From GCA-2729515 sp036336695 (GTDB taxonomy: Bacteria > Myxococcota_A > UBA9160 > SMWR01), in assembly GCA_036336695.1 (NCBI GenBank), contig JAYZFQ010000125.1:1-10922 (forward strand): a DNA stretch of 10,922 nt. The letters are read 5' to 3'. Positions 1 through 6,764 of this stretch are shown piece after piece. A program made the translations under genes and the position numbers. How positions within the stretch are numbered: the stretch's first letter is position 1; each line of letters opens with the position of its first letter. Under the pieces are notes generated by a model. The model made no database searches. It worked only from the letters and a program-made list of their open reading frames with translations, and had not been told where the DNA came from.

Positions 1-41
1 CAGAACCCCTCGATTTTCCTCCCCCATCGACCGAGACGCCC

Positions 42-176
42 GACGGAGAGGTTCCGCCCCGATGCCGTCCCGCACGGACGGAGAGGTTCCGCCCCGATGC
101 CGTCCCGCAAGGACGGAGAGGTTCCGCCCCGATGCCGTCCCGCAAGGACGGAGAGGTTCCGCCCCGATGCCGTCCC
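42..176 (+). repeat. 35-bp tandem repeat (3.9 copies) carrying RBS and start codon
   Basis: Four head-to-tail copies begin at 42, 77, 112 and 147. Copies 2 and 3 are identical. Copy 1 differs at one base (C at 75 where copies 2 and 3 have A). Copy 4 matches for 30 bases and then diverges after 176. Each unit begins GACGGAGAGGTTCC, continues GCCCCGATGCCGTCCC and ends GCAAG, so each holds a Shine-Dalgarno-like GGAGAGG about 10 bases before an ATG (62, 97, 132, 167). As 35 is not a multiple of three, successive ATGs fall in different frames; only 62 and 167 are in frame with gspE. The near identity suggests recent duplication. There are no spacers, so it is not CRISPR. The effect on translation is inference. 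Confidence 0.95.
65..151 (+). promoter_or_regulatory. Three identical-stem hairpins between the repeat copies, beside the start codons
   Basis: At each junction between repeat copies the sequence CCGTCC-loop-GGACGG can form a perfect 6-bp stem with a 5-base loop: 65-81 (loop CGCAC), 100-116 and 135-151 (loop CGCAA). The left arm begins immediately after an ATG and the right arm runs into the next GGAGAGG. Alternatively, GGACGG and CCGTCC within one unit can pair around an 18-base loop that contains the ribosome-binding site and the ATG. The two pairings exclude each other, so the leader could switch between exposing and masking start sites. The pairing is read directly from the sequence; a regulatory role is inference. 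Confidence 0.4.
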
Positions 177-2020
177 AAGACTCGACACCCACACCCCCGC
201 CGGCCCAGGGGCCCCGGGTCCGCCCGGGCCTCGACCTGGAGGAACTCCTCTCCCTCCTCGCGCGGCGCGGGATGCTGGCCCCGGAGACGACGGCGGACAT
301 CCTCGCCCGGGCCACGACCCTCCGGAGCCGCGTGGTGAAGGACCGGGTCGGGTCCGTTCGCTCTCAGGCGGCCGCCCGCTACGCAGTAACACCGGCAGAG
401 ATCGTGGTCGCCGCGGGTGTCCCGGCCCTTTCCGACGGCCAGGCACTCGACGAGGACCGGATTGCCGAGGCCCTCGCGGCGGAATCCGGCGTTCCGTATC
501 GCAAGATCGACCCGCTCCAGGTGGACAACGATCTCATCACCAAGACCCTTTCGCGTCCCTTTGCGCGCCACCATGTCGTCATCCCGCTGGGGCGGGACGA
601 ACACGGGCTCTGCCTCGGCATCATCGATCCCTTCGACAGCACGCTCCGCGAACAACTCGAAAGCTTTCTGCCCGAAGAACTCCACTACGCGGTCACCACG
701 AAGCGCGACGTCCTCAAGGCCGTCGACCGGGTGTACGGCTTTCGCTCGAGCGTTTCCCAGGCCGAACAGGAATTGGGCCCAGGCCAGCAAGGCGGCAAGC
801 TCGTCCAGATGGTCGAGGTGAAATCCAACGACGAACTGTCGAACAGCGACGAGCACGTCGTCGCCGCGGTCGACTATCTCCTGAACTACGCCTACGAGCA
901 GCGCGCTTCGGACATCCACCTCGAGCCGAGAACCGAGGACGCGGCGATCCGTTTCCGCATCGACGGCATCCTCCACGACATCGAGACGGTGCCCTACTCC
1001 GTTCATGGCGCCATCACGTCCCGCGTCAAGGTCATGGCGGGCATGAACATCGCCGAACGGCGCAAGCCCCAGGACGGTCGCATCAAGACCGTGCGCGCCG
1101 AGCGGGAGGTAGAACTCCGGGTTTCGAGCATGGCCACGGCGTTCGGCGAGAAGATCGTGATCCGCGTTTTCGACCCGACGGTCCTCCTGGCGGACATTCA
1201 AGAGCTCGGCCTCGCTCCCAGCGAGCGCGAACTCTACGAACGCTGGATTACGAGTCCGAACGGGCTGGTCCTGGTCACCGGACCCACCGGCTCGGGAAAG
1301 ACCACGTCGCTCTACTCGACGCTGCGCTACCTCGCCGGACCCGAAATCAACATCACCACCGTCGAAGACCCCATCGAACTGGTCGACCCCCGCTTCTGCC
1401 AGGTCCAGGTGAACCCCCAGATCGACGTCAGTTTCGCCAACGCGCTCCGCACGATTCTGCGCCAGGACCCCGACGTGATCATGGTGGGAGAGATCCGCGA
1501 CCGGGAAACCGCCCAGATGGCGGTCCAGGCGGCGCTCACGGGCCACCTGGTCTTCTCCACCGTCCACACGCGCAACGCAGCCGGCGCGGTGACCCGGCTC
1601 GTCGAGCTGGGCGTCGAACCGTTCCTGCTTTCGAGCGTGCTTCGCGGCGTGATGGCTCAGCGCCTCATCCGGCGCATCTGCGAGCGGTGCGCCGTGGAGG
1701 GAACCCTGAACGCGGATCAGGTGCAGGCCCTGGGGCTCAAGGTCCCCGCCGAACGCAAGGAAACCCTGAAGGTCCGCTGGGGCGAAGGTTGCGTCACGTG
1801 TCGCTACACCGGGCTCTACGGGCGCACCGGCGTGTTCGAAATGCTGGATGTCGGCCGGCGAATCCGGAACCTGGTGAACCAGGGCAAGGACGCCGCCGAG
1901 ATCGCCCACGCGGCACGCATCGAGGGCATGGAACCCCTCCGGGAATCCTCCCTCCGCAAACTGGCGGAAGGCATCACGACCTACGAAGAAGTCGTGCGCC
2001 TCGCGGCGGACGTGGAATGA
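167..2020 (+). CDS. gspE: GspE/PulE/PilB-family secretion or type IV pilus motor ATPase
   Basis: Predicted cytoplasmic hexameric ATPase that powers pseudopilus or pilus assembly (type II secretion or type IV pilus). Numbering from ATG 167 (617 aa): an N-terminal helical segment (about 20-75), a T2SSE_N-type domain (about 80-190), then the motor domain. The motor has Walker A GPTGSGKTT (372-380), Asp box VEDPIE (399-404), Walker B DVIMVGEIRD (436-445), His box STVHT (464-468) and a zinc-type tetracysteine, C505/C508 and C542/C545. All catalytic boxes are intact. ATG 167 is chosen because conserved-looking sequence begins soon after it. The in-frame ATG 62 would add 35 residues encoded only by the tandem repeats. 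The gene overlaps the next by ATGA. No other secretion or pilus gene is visible, so GspE versus PilB is not settled; the C-terminus looks more GspE-like. Confidence 0.93.
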   Translation: MPSQDSTPTPPPAQGPRVRPGLDLEELLSLLARRGMLAPETTADILARATTLRSRVVKDRVGSVRSQAAARYAVTPAEIVVAAGVPALSDGQALDEDRIAEALAAESGVPYRKIDPLQVDNDLITKTLSRPFARHHVVIPLGRDEHGLCLGIIDPFDSTLREQLESFLPEELHYAVTTKRDVLKAVDRVYGFRSSVSQAEQELGPGQQGGKLVQMVEVKSNDELSNSDEHVVAAVDYLLNYAYEQRASDIHLEPRTEDAAIRFRIDGILHDIETVPYSVHGAITSRVKVMAGMNIAERRKPQDGRIKTVRAEREVELRVSSMATAFGEKIVIRVFDPTVLLADIQELGLAPSERELYERWITSPNGLVLVTGPTGSGKTTSLYSTLRYLAGPEINITTVEDPIELVDPRFCQVQVNPQIDVSFANALRTILRQDPDVIMVGEIRDRETAQMAVQAALTGHLVFSTVHTRNAAGAVTRLVELGVEPFLLSSVLRGVMAQRLIRRICERCAVEGTLNADQVQALGLKVPAERKETLKVRWGEGCVTCRYTGLYGRTGVFEMLDVGRRIRNLVNQGKDAAEIAHAARIEGMEPLRESSLRKLAEGITTYEEVVRLAADVE

Positions 2021-3495
2021 CGGCCAACACGGCAGAAGAACTGCAATCCCTGTTGCGGGCCGGGTGGCGGGTCGTCGCCTTCGAGGCCTTCGAGGAAGAC
2101 CGAGCGCTCCAGGTTCTGGAGCGGGTGGCCAAGGCACGCAAGCAGCCGTTGGTGCCGTGGTCGGCGGCCAGCGGCGTGGCCGGGCAAGGCCCGGGTGCGG
2201 GATCCTTCGACGCCGGCCTCACCGAACTCGGAACGGAAACCGCTCCGAGCCTCTTCGTCATCCTCGACGCCCAGCACTGGCTCGACGACCCGGTCGCCCA
2301 GCGCCGTCTGCGCGATTGGCTCCCGCGACTCGCGGAACGCAAGCAGGCCGTCGTCCTGTTGGGGCCGCAACTCGACCTCCCCATCGAACTGGCCCGGGAA
2401 ACCGCGCGGGTTGCCCTCCCCCTCCCGACCCACGCGGAACTTCGCGGCCTCTTCGATCGGATCCTGGCGAAGGGCGGGAGCGAAACGGAACCCGGTGCGG
2501 TGGAGGCAGCCGTGCGCGCCTGTCTCGGCCTTACCGCCGGAGAGGCCCAGCGCGTCTTTCGCCGCGCCTACCGCGATGCCCAGGGGTTGACCGATGGGGC
2601 GCTGAACGAAATGGCCCGAGACAAGACACGCGCCCTGCGCCGAACGCCCGCCCTGGCCTTCCACGAATCGGAGGCGAGCCTGGCCGAGGTCGGTGGTCTC
2701 TCGGAGTTGAAAGCCTGGCTCGTGGAACGCCGCCGCGCGTTTTCGGAAGAAGCTCGCCTCTTCGGGCTTCCCGTCCCTCGCGGGCTGCTTCTCTTGGGCG
2801 TACAGGGCTGCGGAAAGTCCCTCTCGGCAAAAGCCGTGGCACGCGAGTGGCGCTTCCCCCTCCTGCGGCTGGACATGGCCGCGGCCTTCGCGAGTGCCGA
2901 CCAGGGCCCGGAGTTGGCGATGCGGGAAGCAACACAGATCGCCGAGTCCCTGGCGCCGGCCATTCTGTGGATCGACGAGATCGAAAAGGGCTTCGCGGCT
3001 TCGGCCGGCGACGCTGCCGCCAGCCGGGTTTTCGGCTCGTTTCTCACCTGGCTCTCCGAGAAGCAAGCTCCGGTCTTCGTCGTGGCGACAGCGAACGATG
3101 TTTCCCGTCTCCCCCCCGAGTTGCTGCGCCGCGGACGTTTCGACGAGCTCTTTTTCGTAGATCTGCCGAGCGTTGAAGAGCGCCGTGAGATCCTTTCCAT
3201 CCACTTGCGGCAGCGGGGACGCGAGCCGCAGCACTACCGCCTCGCAGAACATGCGGAGGCCTCCGAGCGCCTGACCGGCGCTGAACTCGAGCAGGTCGTG
3301 ACCGCCGCCCTCTACGCGGCGTTTGCCCGCGACCGGGAACTCGAAGACCATGACCTGGCCAACGCCATCAGCCAGGTCGTACCGCTCTACGAGACCTACG
3401 AGGAACGCATCAAGGAGTTGCGCGACTGGTCCCGGGGACGGGCGCGCCCGGCGGCCACGGACGGGAAGATGGTCGACCTCTTCGACGAGGGGTAG
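2017..3495 (+). CDS. ycf46: Ycf46-family AAA+ ATPase
   Basis: A 492-aa soluble AAA+ protein resembling plastid and cyanobacterial Ycf46. The N-terminal half (about 1-190) looks like a degenerate P-loop domain: it keeps a hydrophobic strand LFVILDAQHW and a later VVLLGP strand but has no Walker A. The C-terminal AAA+ domain has Walker A GVQGCGKS (261-268), Walker B ILWIDE (316-321), a sensor-1 segment VVATAND (355-361) and the arginine-finger segment LLRRGRFDE (369-377). It ends with the Ycf46-like LRDW-x-RGRAR tail. The usual GESE-type loop after the second strand is replaced by DQGPE. Start ATG 2017 overlaps the gspE stop (ATGA), implying translational coupling. Ycf46 has been linked to CO2 use in cyanobacteria; the role here is unknown. 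Remodelling of the neighbouring motor ATPase is only a guess. Confidence 0.88.
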   Translation: MTANTAEELQSLLRAGWRVVAFEAFEEDRALQVLERVAKARKQPLVPWSAASGVAGQGPGAGSFDAGLTELGTETAPSLFVILDAQHWLDDPVAQRRLRDWLPRLAERKQAVVLLGPQLDLPIELARETARVALPLPTHAELRGLFDRILAKGGSETEPGAVEAAVRACLGLTAGEAQRVFRRAYRDAQGLTDGALNEMARDKTRALRRTPALAFHESEASLAEVGGLSELKAWLVERRRAFSEEARLFGLPVPRGLLLLGVQGCGKSLSAKAVAREWRFPLLRLDMAAAFASADQGPELAMREATQIAESLAPAILWIDEIEKGFAASAGDAAASRVFGSFLTWLSEKQAPVFVVATANDVSRLPPELLRRGRFDELFFVDLPSVEERREILSIHLRQRGREPQHYRLAEHAEASERLTGAELEQVVTAALYAAFARDRELEDHDLANAISQVVPLYETYEERIKELRDWSRGRARPAATDGKMVDLFDEG

Positions 3496-3505
3496 ACTCC
3501 GGGTG

Positions 3506-4432
3506 ATGGAGGACAGCACCATCCTCCGGGAACGCGCGCAGAACTTGTGGACGAGTTTCGCGCGCAAGGTAGATCCCGTTGCGCAGGCGACGCAGATCGA
3601 CCCTGGCCCCGATTTCGGTCTCGGGCGGATCGGTGGCCTCGAGGGTCCCAAGGAAGAGATCCAGACCTACGCCTGCGCGGCCACGAGTCCGGAGGTGTAT
3701 GGCCGGTGGGGCACCTACCCGCCCTCGGCGCTGCTCCTGATCGGAAGACGTGGCGTCGGGAAAACCCTGCTCGCCCAGGCCCTGGCGAGCCTGACCCACA
3801 CCGCCTTCGTCACCGTCGCCGTGCCGCGGCTCGTCATCGAGGTGATCCACCGCGGCGGACAGGTTCCCGAACTCCTGGGCGGCTGGTCCCAGACGCTCTC
3901 GGAGATGCCACCCGTTACCGTGTTCTTCGAAGAACTCGAGTTCTCCCAGGCCCGCGAAATCGGCGAGCGCCGCCAGGATCTGCCCGCGGGTCCCGTCATG
4001 GACCTCCTGCTCGACCTCGTGGACCGCACCATCGCCGCCGAAGACACCCTGGTGGTGGGCTCGACCAGTCATCCCGAAACCCTGCGCCGTGCATTCCTCC
4101 AGCCACGCCGGTTCGAGCGGGTGGTCGAGGTGACGCCCCTCTTTCCCCAGGACATCGTCGCAGCCCTGGAAGTCCACGCGGCGGAAGCCGAGAAACGAGC
4201 CGGTCACTCCCTGTTCGAGGCCATCGACTGGACGCGCGTGGTCGGCCACCACCGGGAGCCGTCCACCGGGGACTGGATCCGGATCGTCCACGGGGTCCTG
4301 CGCCGAAAAGCACGCCAGGAGGCCAGCGGGGAAGCACCGAGCCCGGTGACCAGCGACGAAATCGCGGCCGAGGTGCAACGCTTCGTGCGGACGTCGGACC
4401 AACTCGCGGTGCCGAGCGGAAACTACGTCTGA
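3506..4432 (+). CDS. Short divergent AAA+ family protein with altered Walker B
   Basis: A 308-aa single-domain AAA+ protein. After a short N-terminal helix (1-35) and the segment IGGLEGPKEEI, which resembles the GL/V-x-x-x-K region of classical AAA proteins, come Walker A GRRGVGKT (80-87), a Walker B-like VFFEELE (139-145), a sensor-1 segment VVGSTSH (183-189) and an arginine-finger-like QPRRFER (199-205). The usual Walker B Asp is Glu142 and sensor-1 Asn is Ser or Thr, so hydrolysis may be weak or lost. The C-terminal helical lid runs about 210-290. The frame is open upstream to 3323 but that part lies inside ycf46; ATG 3506, preceded by an in-frame GTG at 3503, gives a 10-bp gap after it. 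This is probably a partner of the Ycf46-like protein, but the specific function is not recognised. Confidence 0.82.
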   Translation: MEDSTILRERAQNLWTSFARKVDPVAQATQIDPGPDFGLGRIGGLEGPKEEIQTYACAATSPEVYGRWGTYPPSALLLIGRRGVGKTLLAQALASLTHTAFVTVAVPRLVIEVIHRGGQVPELLGGWSQTLSEMPPVTVFFEELEFSQAREIGERRQDLPAGPVMDLLLDLVDRTIAAEDTLVVGSTSHPETLRRAFLQPRRFERVVEVTPLFPQDIVAALEVHAAEAEKRAGHSLFEAIDWTRVVGHHREPSTGDWIRIVHGVLRRKARQEASGEAPSPVTSDEIAAEVQRFVRTSDQLAVPSGNYV

Positions 4433-4434
4433 CC

Positions 4435-5517
4435 ATGCCCGCCTGGCTCGTAACCGGCGGAGCCGGCTTCATCGGCTCGAACTTCGTGCGGCACGCACTC
4501 GCTCACACGGACGTGCGTGTGGTGGTGCTGGACAAGCTCACCTACGCCGGCCACCTCGAAAACCTCGCCGAAGTCGCCGATGATCCGCGCTTCCACTTCG
4601 TCCGCGGCGACATCGCCGATGCCGCAGCAGTCGACCTCCTGTTCCGCGAGCATCAACCCAGCGCGGTGCTCAACTTCGCCGCCGAAAGCCATGTCGACCG
4701 CTCCATCGATGAACCGGGAGCCTTCGTCCAGACCAACGTCGTGGGCACCTTCGTCCTGCTCGAAGCCGCCCGGTCCCATCTCGCGCGGCTCGGCACCGCG
4801 GGGCGCGACGCCTTCCGTTTCCTCCACGTTTCGACCGACGAGGTGTATGGGAGTCTGGGAGAAACCGGCGCCTTCCACGAAACGACGGCCTATGACCCCA
4901 GTTCTCCGTACTCGGCGTCGAAGGCCGGCGCGGACCACCTCGTCCGGGCCTACTGCGCCACCTATGGCGTGCCGACCGTGATCACGAACTGCTCGAACAA
5001 CTACGGACCCTACCAGTATCCCGAAAAGCTGATCCCCCTGATGACCCTGAACGCACTCGAGGGCCGCGACCTCCCGATCTACGGAGATGGCGGAAACGTC
5101 CGCGACTGGCTCTATGTCGAGGACCATTGTGTGGGCATCCGCCTCGCACTCGAACGCGGGCAGATCGGCGAGAAATACAACATCGGCGGCGAGAACGAGC
5201 GGACGAACCTTCAGGTCGTCGACGCGATCTGCGCAGGACTGGAGGCGGCGGTCCCCGCGGCGCAGAACCCGGCCCTGACTCAACGCGGCGTCTCGAGCTA
5301 CACCGACCTGCGCCGTTTCGTGAACGACCGCCCGGGTCACGACCGGCGTTACGCGATCGACGCGGGACGCATACGCACGGAACTGGGCTGGCGACCCGTC
5401 CACGATCTCGAGACCGGCCTGGCCGCCACTGTTCGCTGGTACCTGGAGAACCGGGATTGGTGCGCGACCGTACAGTCCGGCTACGACCGCCAGCGCCTGG
5501 GACTCGCCGAAAGCTGA
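4435..5517 (+). CDS. rfbB: dTDP-glucose 4,6-dehydratase
   Basis: Converts dTDP-glucose to dTDP-4-keto-6-deoxyglucose, the branch point to dTDP-L-rhamnose and other deoxysugars for surface glycans; an extended short-chain dehydrogenase that uses NAD+. At 360 aa it has normal family length. Visible motifs are the nucleotide-binding GGAGFIG (8-14), LDKLTYAGHLENL, NFAAESHVDRSI, the catalytic STDEVYG (133-139) with the Asp-Glu pair, YSASK (159-163, Tyr and Lys), TNCSNNYGPYQ and the C-terminal DRPGHDRRYAID. Start ATG 4435 lies two bases after the preceding stop with only a weak ribosome site, so translation is probably coupled to the AAA+ gene. The usual companions (rfbA, rfbC, rfbD) do not follow, so they must lie elsewhere if the pathway is complete. 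Confidence 0.96.
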   Translation: MPAWLVTGGAGFIGSNFVRHALAHTDVRVVVLDKLTYAGHLENLAEVADDPRFHFVRGDIADAAAVDLLFREHQPSAVLNFAAESHVDRSIDEPGAFVQTNVVGTFVLLEAARSHLARLGTAGRDAFRFLHVSTDEVYGSLGETGAFHETTAYDPSSPYSASKAGADHLVRAYCATYGVPTVITNCSNNYGPYQYPEKLIPLMTLNALEGRDLPIYGDGGNVRDWLYVEDHCVGIRLALERGQIGEKYNIGGENERTNLQVVDAICAGLEAAVPAAQNPALTQRGVSSYTDLRRFVNDRPGHDRRYAIDAGRIRTELGWRPVHDLETGLAATVRWYLENRDWCATVQSGYDRQRLGLAES

Positions 5518-5553
5518 GACCACGGGCCGCCTGGTGCCTGTACTGCCTAGACC

Positions 5554-5571
5554 CCGGGGCGTTTTGCCCGG
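5554..5571 (+). terminator. Possible hairpin after rfbB (bulged stem, no clear U-tract)
   Basis: CCGGGGC-GTTTT-GCCCGG forms six pairs with one bulged G, starting 36 bases past the rfbB stop. It is GC-rich with a T-rich loop but is not followed by a run of T. It could help terminate the four-gene transcript or stabilise its 3' end. Weak evidence. Confidence 0.3.
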
Positions 5572-5596
5572 ACCGCGGGCCAGCGGGGGCCGGACA

Positions 5597-5614
5597 CCCG
5601 GACTCCCTTCCGGG
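5597..5614 (+). terminator. Hairpin in the rfbB downstream gap
   Basis: CCCGGA-CTCCCT-TCCGGG is a perfect 6-bp stem with a 6-base loop. It is the second of three hairpins within 90 bases. No T-run follows. Its function is uncertain. Confidence 0.25.
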
Positions 5615-5623
5615 AAGACCCGC

Positions 5624-5640
5624 GCCGGCGTGTCGCCGGC
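5624..5640 (+). terminator. Strongest hairpin in the rfbB downstream gap
   Basis: GCCGGCG-TGT-CGCCGGC is a perfect 7-bp all-G/C stem with a 3-base loop, followed by AACTCTTCTG, which is only partly T-rich. It is the best candidate for ending the gspE-rfbB transcript before the gene that starts at 5739. It could equally be a 3'-end stabiliser. The rest of the 5518-5738 gap shows no gene. Just before the next start is an A/T-richer stretch (5703-5720) that could be part of a promoter or leader, but I see no convincing -35/-10 pair. Confidence 0.4.
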
Positions 5641-5738
5641 AACTCTTCTGCAGCGCACACGCGGACGAGAATTCGCGCCGCCCAGGGACCGGAACAGGCT
5701 GAAGATTTTGAGTTTTTTGGACGAAGGACTAGGACGGT

Positions 5739-6734
5739 ATGACCGCCCCGAAGCCGCCCAAACCCGGCAGCCGCATGCCCTTCGATCCCGAGGCCGTTCT
5801 GTTGAACGACGCGGGCCTGCTGCTCAACATCCATTTTGCGAAGGCGCTCTTCGAAGAACTCCGCCGCGCCCGTGGCGCACCCCATGCCGAAAACGCATTG
5901 ATCCAGATCGGTTGCCTCCACGGACTGCGCGACGCCGAACGCGCCATCAAGAAGGCATTCGGGTCCTCGGGTCCGGCCGGTGCCGCCGCATCCGCACCCG
6001 CGCTCGCGGTCGAACTGCGGGGCACCCCGGAATTTGGAACGGCCGGCGCACTCGAGATCCACGGAACCTGGCCCGAGCGAACCGAGGCCACCGGCAGGTT
6101 GTCGGCAGACGGCCCCGCCGGCGCACCGGCGTGCGCCGTGAGTGCGGGGTACACCTCGGGCTGGCTGTCTGGAATCCTCGAGACCGATGTAGTCGTACTG
6201 GAAACCCGCTGCAGCGCCGCAGGCGACGCGACCTGCGAGTTCGTGGCGCGGGAGGCAGGCGAATGGCTCTCCCGGGACGAGATGCGGGGGCGCGCCGTTG
6301 CCGAAGCCCTGCCGATCGTCGAGTTGCGTCGCGCCCTTGCCGAACTCGCGGCGGACGGCGCGTCGGACGACGCCGAGGCCGAGCCCGTGGTCCACATCTG
6401 GGGCCCGGTCATGATCGTGCCTTTTGTGAGCCTCGAAGAAACCCGGATGGCCGCCGACCTCCTCTACGACGACCCGGGCCTCGCCGAGGTTTCCGTCGTT
6501 GTGATCGATGTCACGAAATTCGCGGCGGATTCGCGTCTGGATCCCGCCGGGTTCGCATCGATTCTCGCCGCGATCGCAGATGCCGGCGCAGAGACCGTTT
6601 TCGCCGGAATCGGCGCAGCGGAAAGCACCGCGTTGCTCGCGCTCGATCCGGCACCGGTGCTCAGCTGCCCCGATCTCGATGCCGCGATCGCGGCCAGCTT
6701 CCAGATCGCCGAGTCCCAACAGCGACCGGCCTGA
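5739..6734 (+). CDS. V4R-domain protein with C-terminal STAS-like domain
   Basis: A 331-aa soluble protein with no signal peptide or membrane segment. The N-terminal part (about 20-75) is helical. A V4R (4-vinyl reductase, XylR-N-like) ligand-binding domain follows (about 95-172). Its hallmark segment SAGYTSGWLSGIL leads into ETRCSAAGDATCEF (156-168), with Cys158 and Cys166 eight residues apart. The C-terminal part (about 213-325) resembles an RsbR-type STAS domain: VHIWGPVMIVPFVSLEE, then VVVIDVTKFAADS, then ETVFAGIG. The likely role is sensing a small molecule and relaying it by STAS partner-switching; the ligand is unknown. ATG 5739 has two possible ribosome sites, AGGA at 5731 and AAGGA at 5724. 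It leads a two-gene unit with the PATAN-J gene 30 bp downstream. The STAS call is less certain than V4R. Confidence 0.75.
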   Translation: MTAPKPPKPGSRMPFDPEAVLLNDAGLLLNIHFAKALFEELRRARGAPHAENALIQIGCLHGLRDAERAIKKAFGSSGPAGAAASAPALAVELRGTPEFGTAGALEIHGTWPERTEATGRLSADGPAGAPACAVSAGYTSGWLSGILETDVVVLETRCSAAGDATCEFVAREAGEWLSRDEMRGRAVAEALPIVELRRALAELAADGASDDAEAEPVVHIWGPVMIVPFVSLEETRMAADLLYDDPGLAEVSVVVIDVTKFAADSRLDPAGFASILAAIADAGAETVFAGIGAAESTALLALDPAPVLSCPDLDAAIAASFQIAESQQRPA

Positions 6735-6764
6735 GCCGCGTCAAGTCGACGCCCCGGACGCCCG

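Noticed and set aside
42..176. CRISPR array
   Set aside because: The 35-bp units are directly adjacent with no spacers and no cas genes are near.
97..3495. Giant 1,132-codon frame from the second repeat ATG through gspE into the Ycf46-like gene
   Set aside because: The first 640 residues are Arg/Pro/Gly-rich out-of-frame translation of gspE with no domain. Only the part from 2017 is a real gene. It shows how open shifted frames are in this GC-rich DNA.
3323..3505. Upstream extension of the short AAA+ gene
   Set aside because: It lies entirely inside the Ycf46-like gene in another frame and gives a low-complexity Arg/Ser/Thr-rich peptide. ATG 3506 fits the domain start.
1981..3651. Long - strand frame (556 codons) opposite the Ycf46-like gene
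   Set aside because: It is the mirror of a real coding frame caused by third-position GC bias, with no recognisable domain. The same applies to - strand frames at 3410-4402, 4423-5658, 5547-6719 and 6741-7835.
5533..5546. Sigma-54-like promoter (GG, ten bases, GC)
   Set aside because: TGGTGCC-N4-CTGCC keeps the GG/GC spacing but fits the rest of the consensus poorly. Such matches are frequent in GC-rich DNA, and it would leave a leader of nearly 200 bases.
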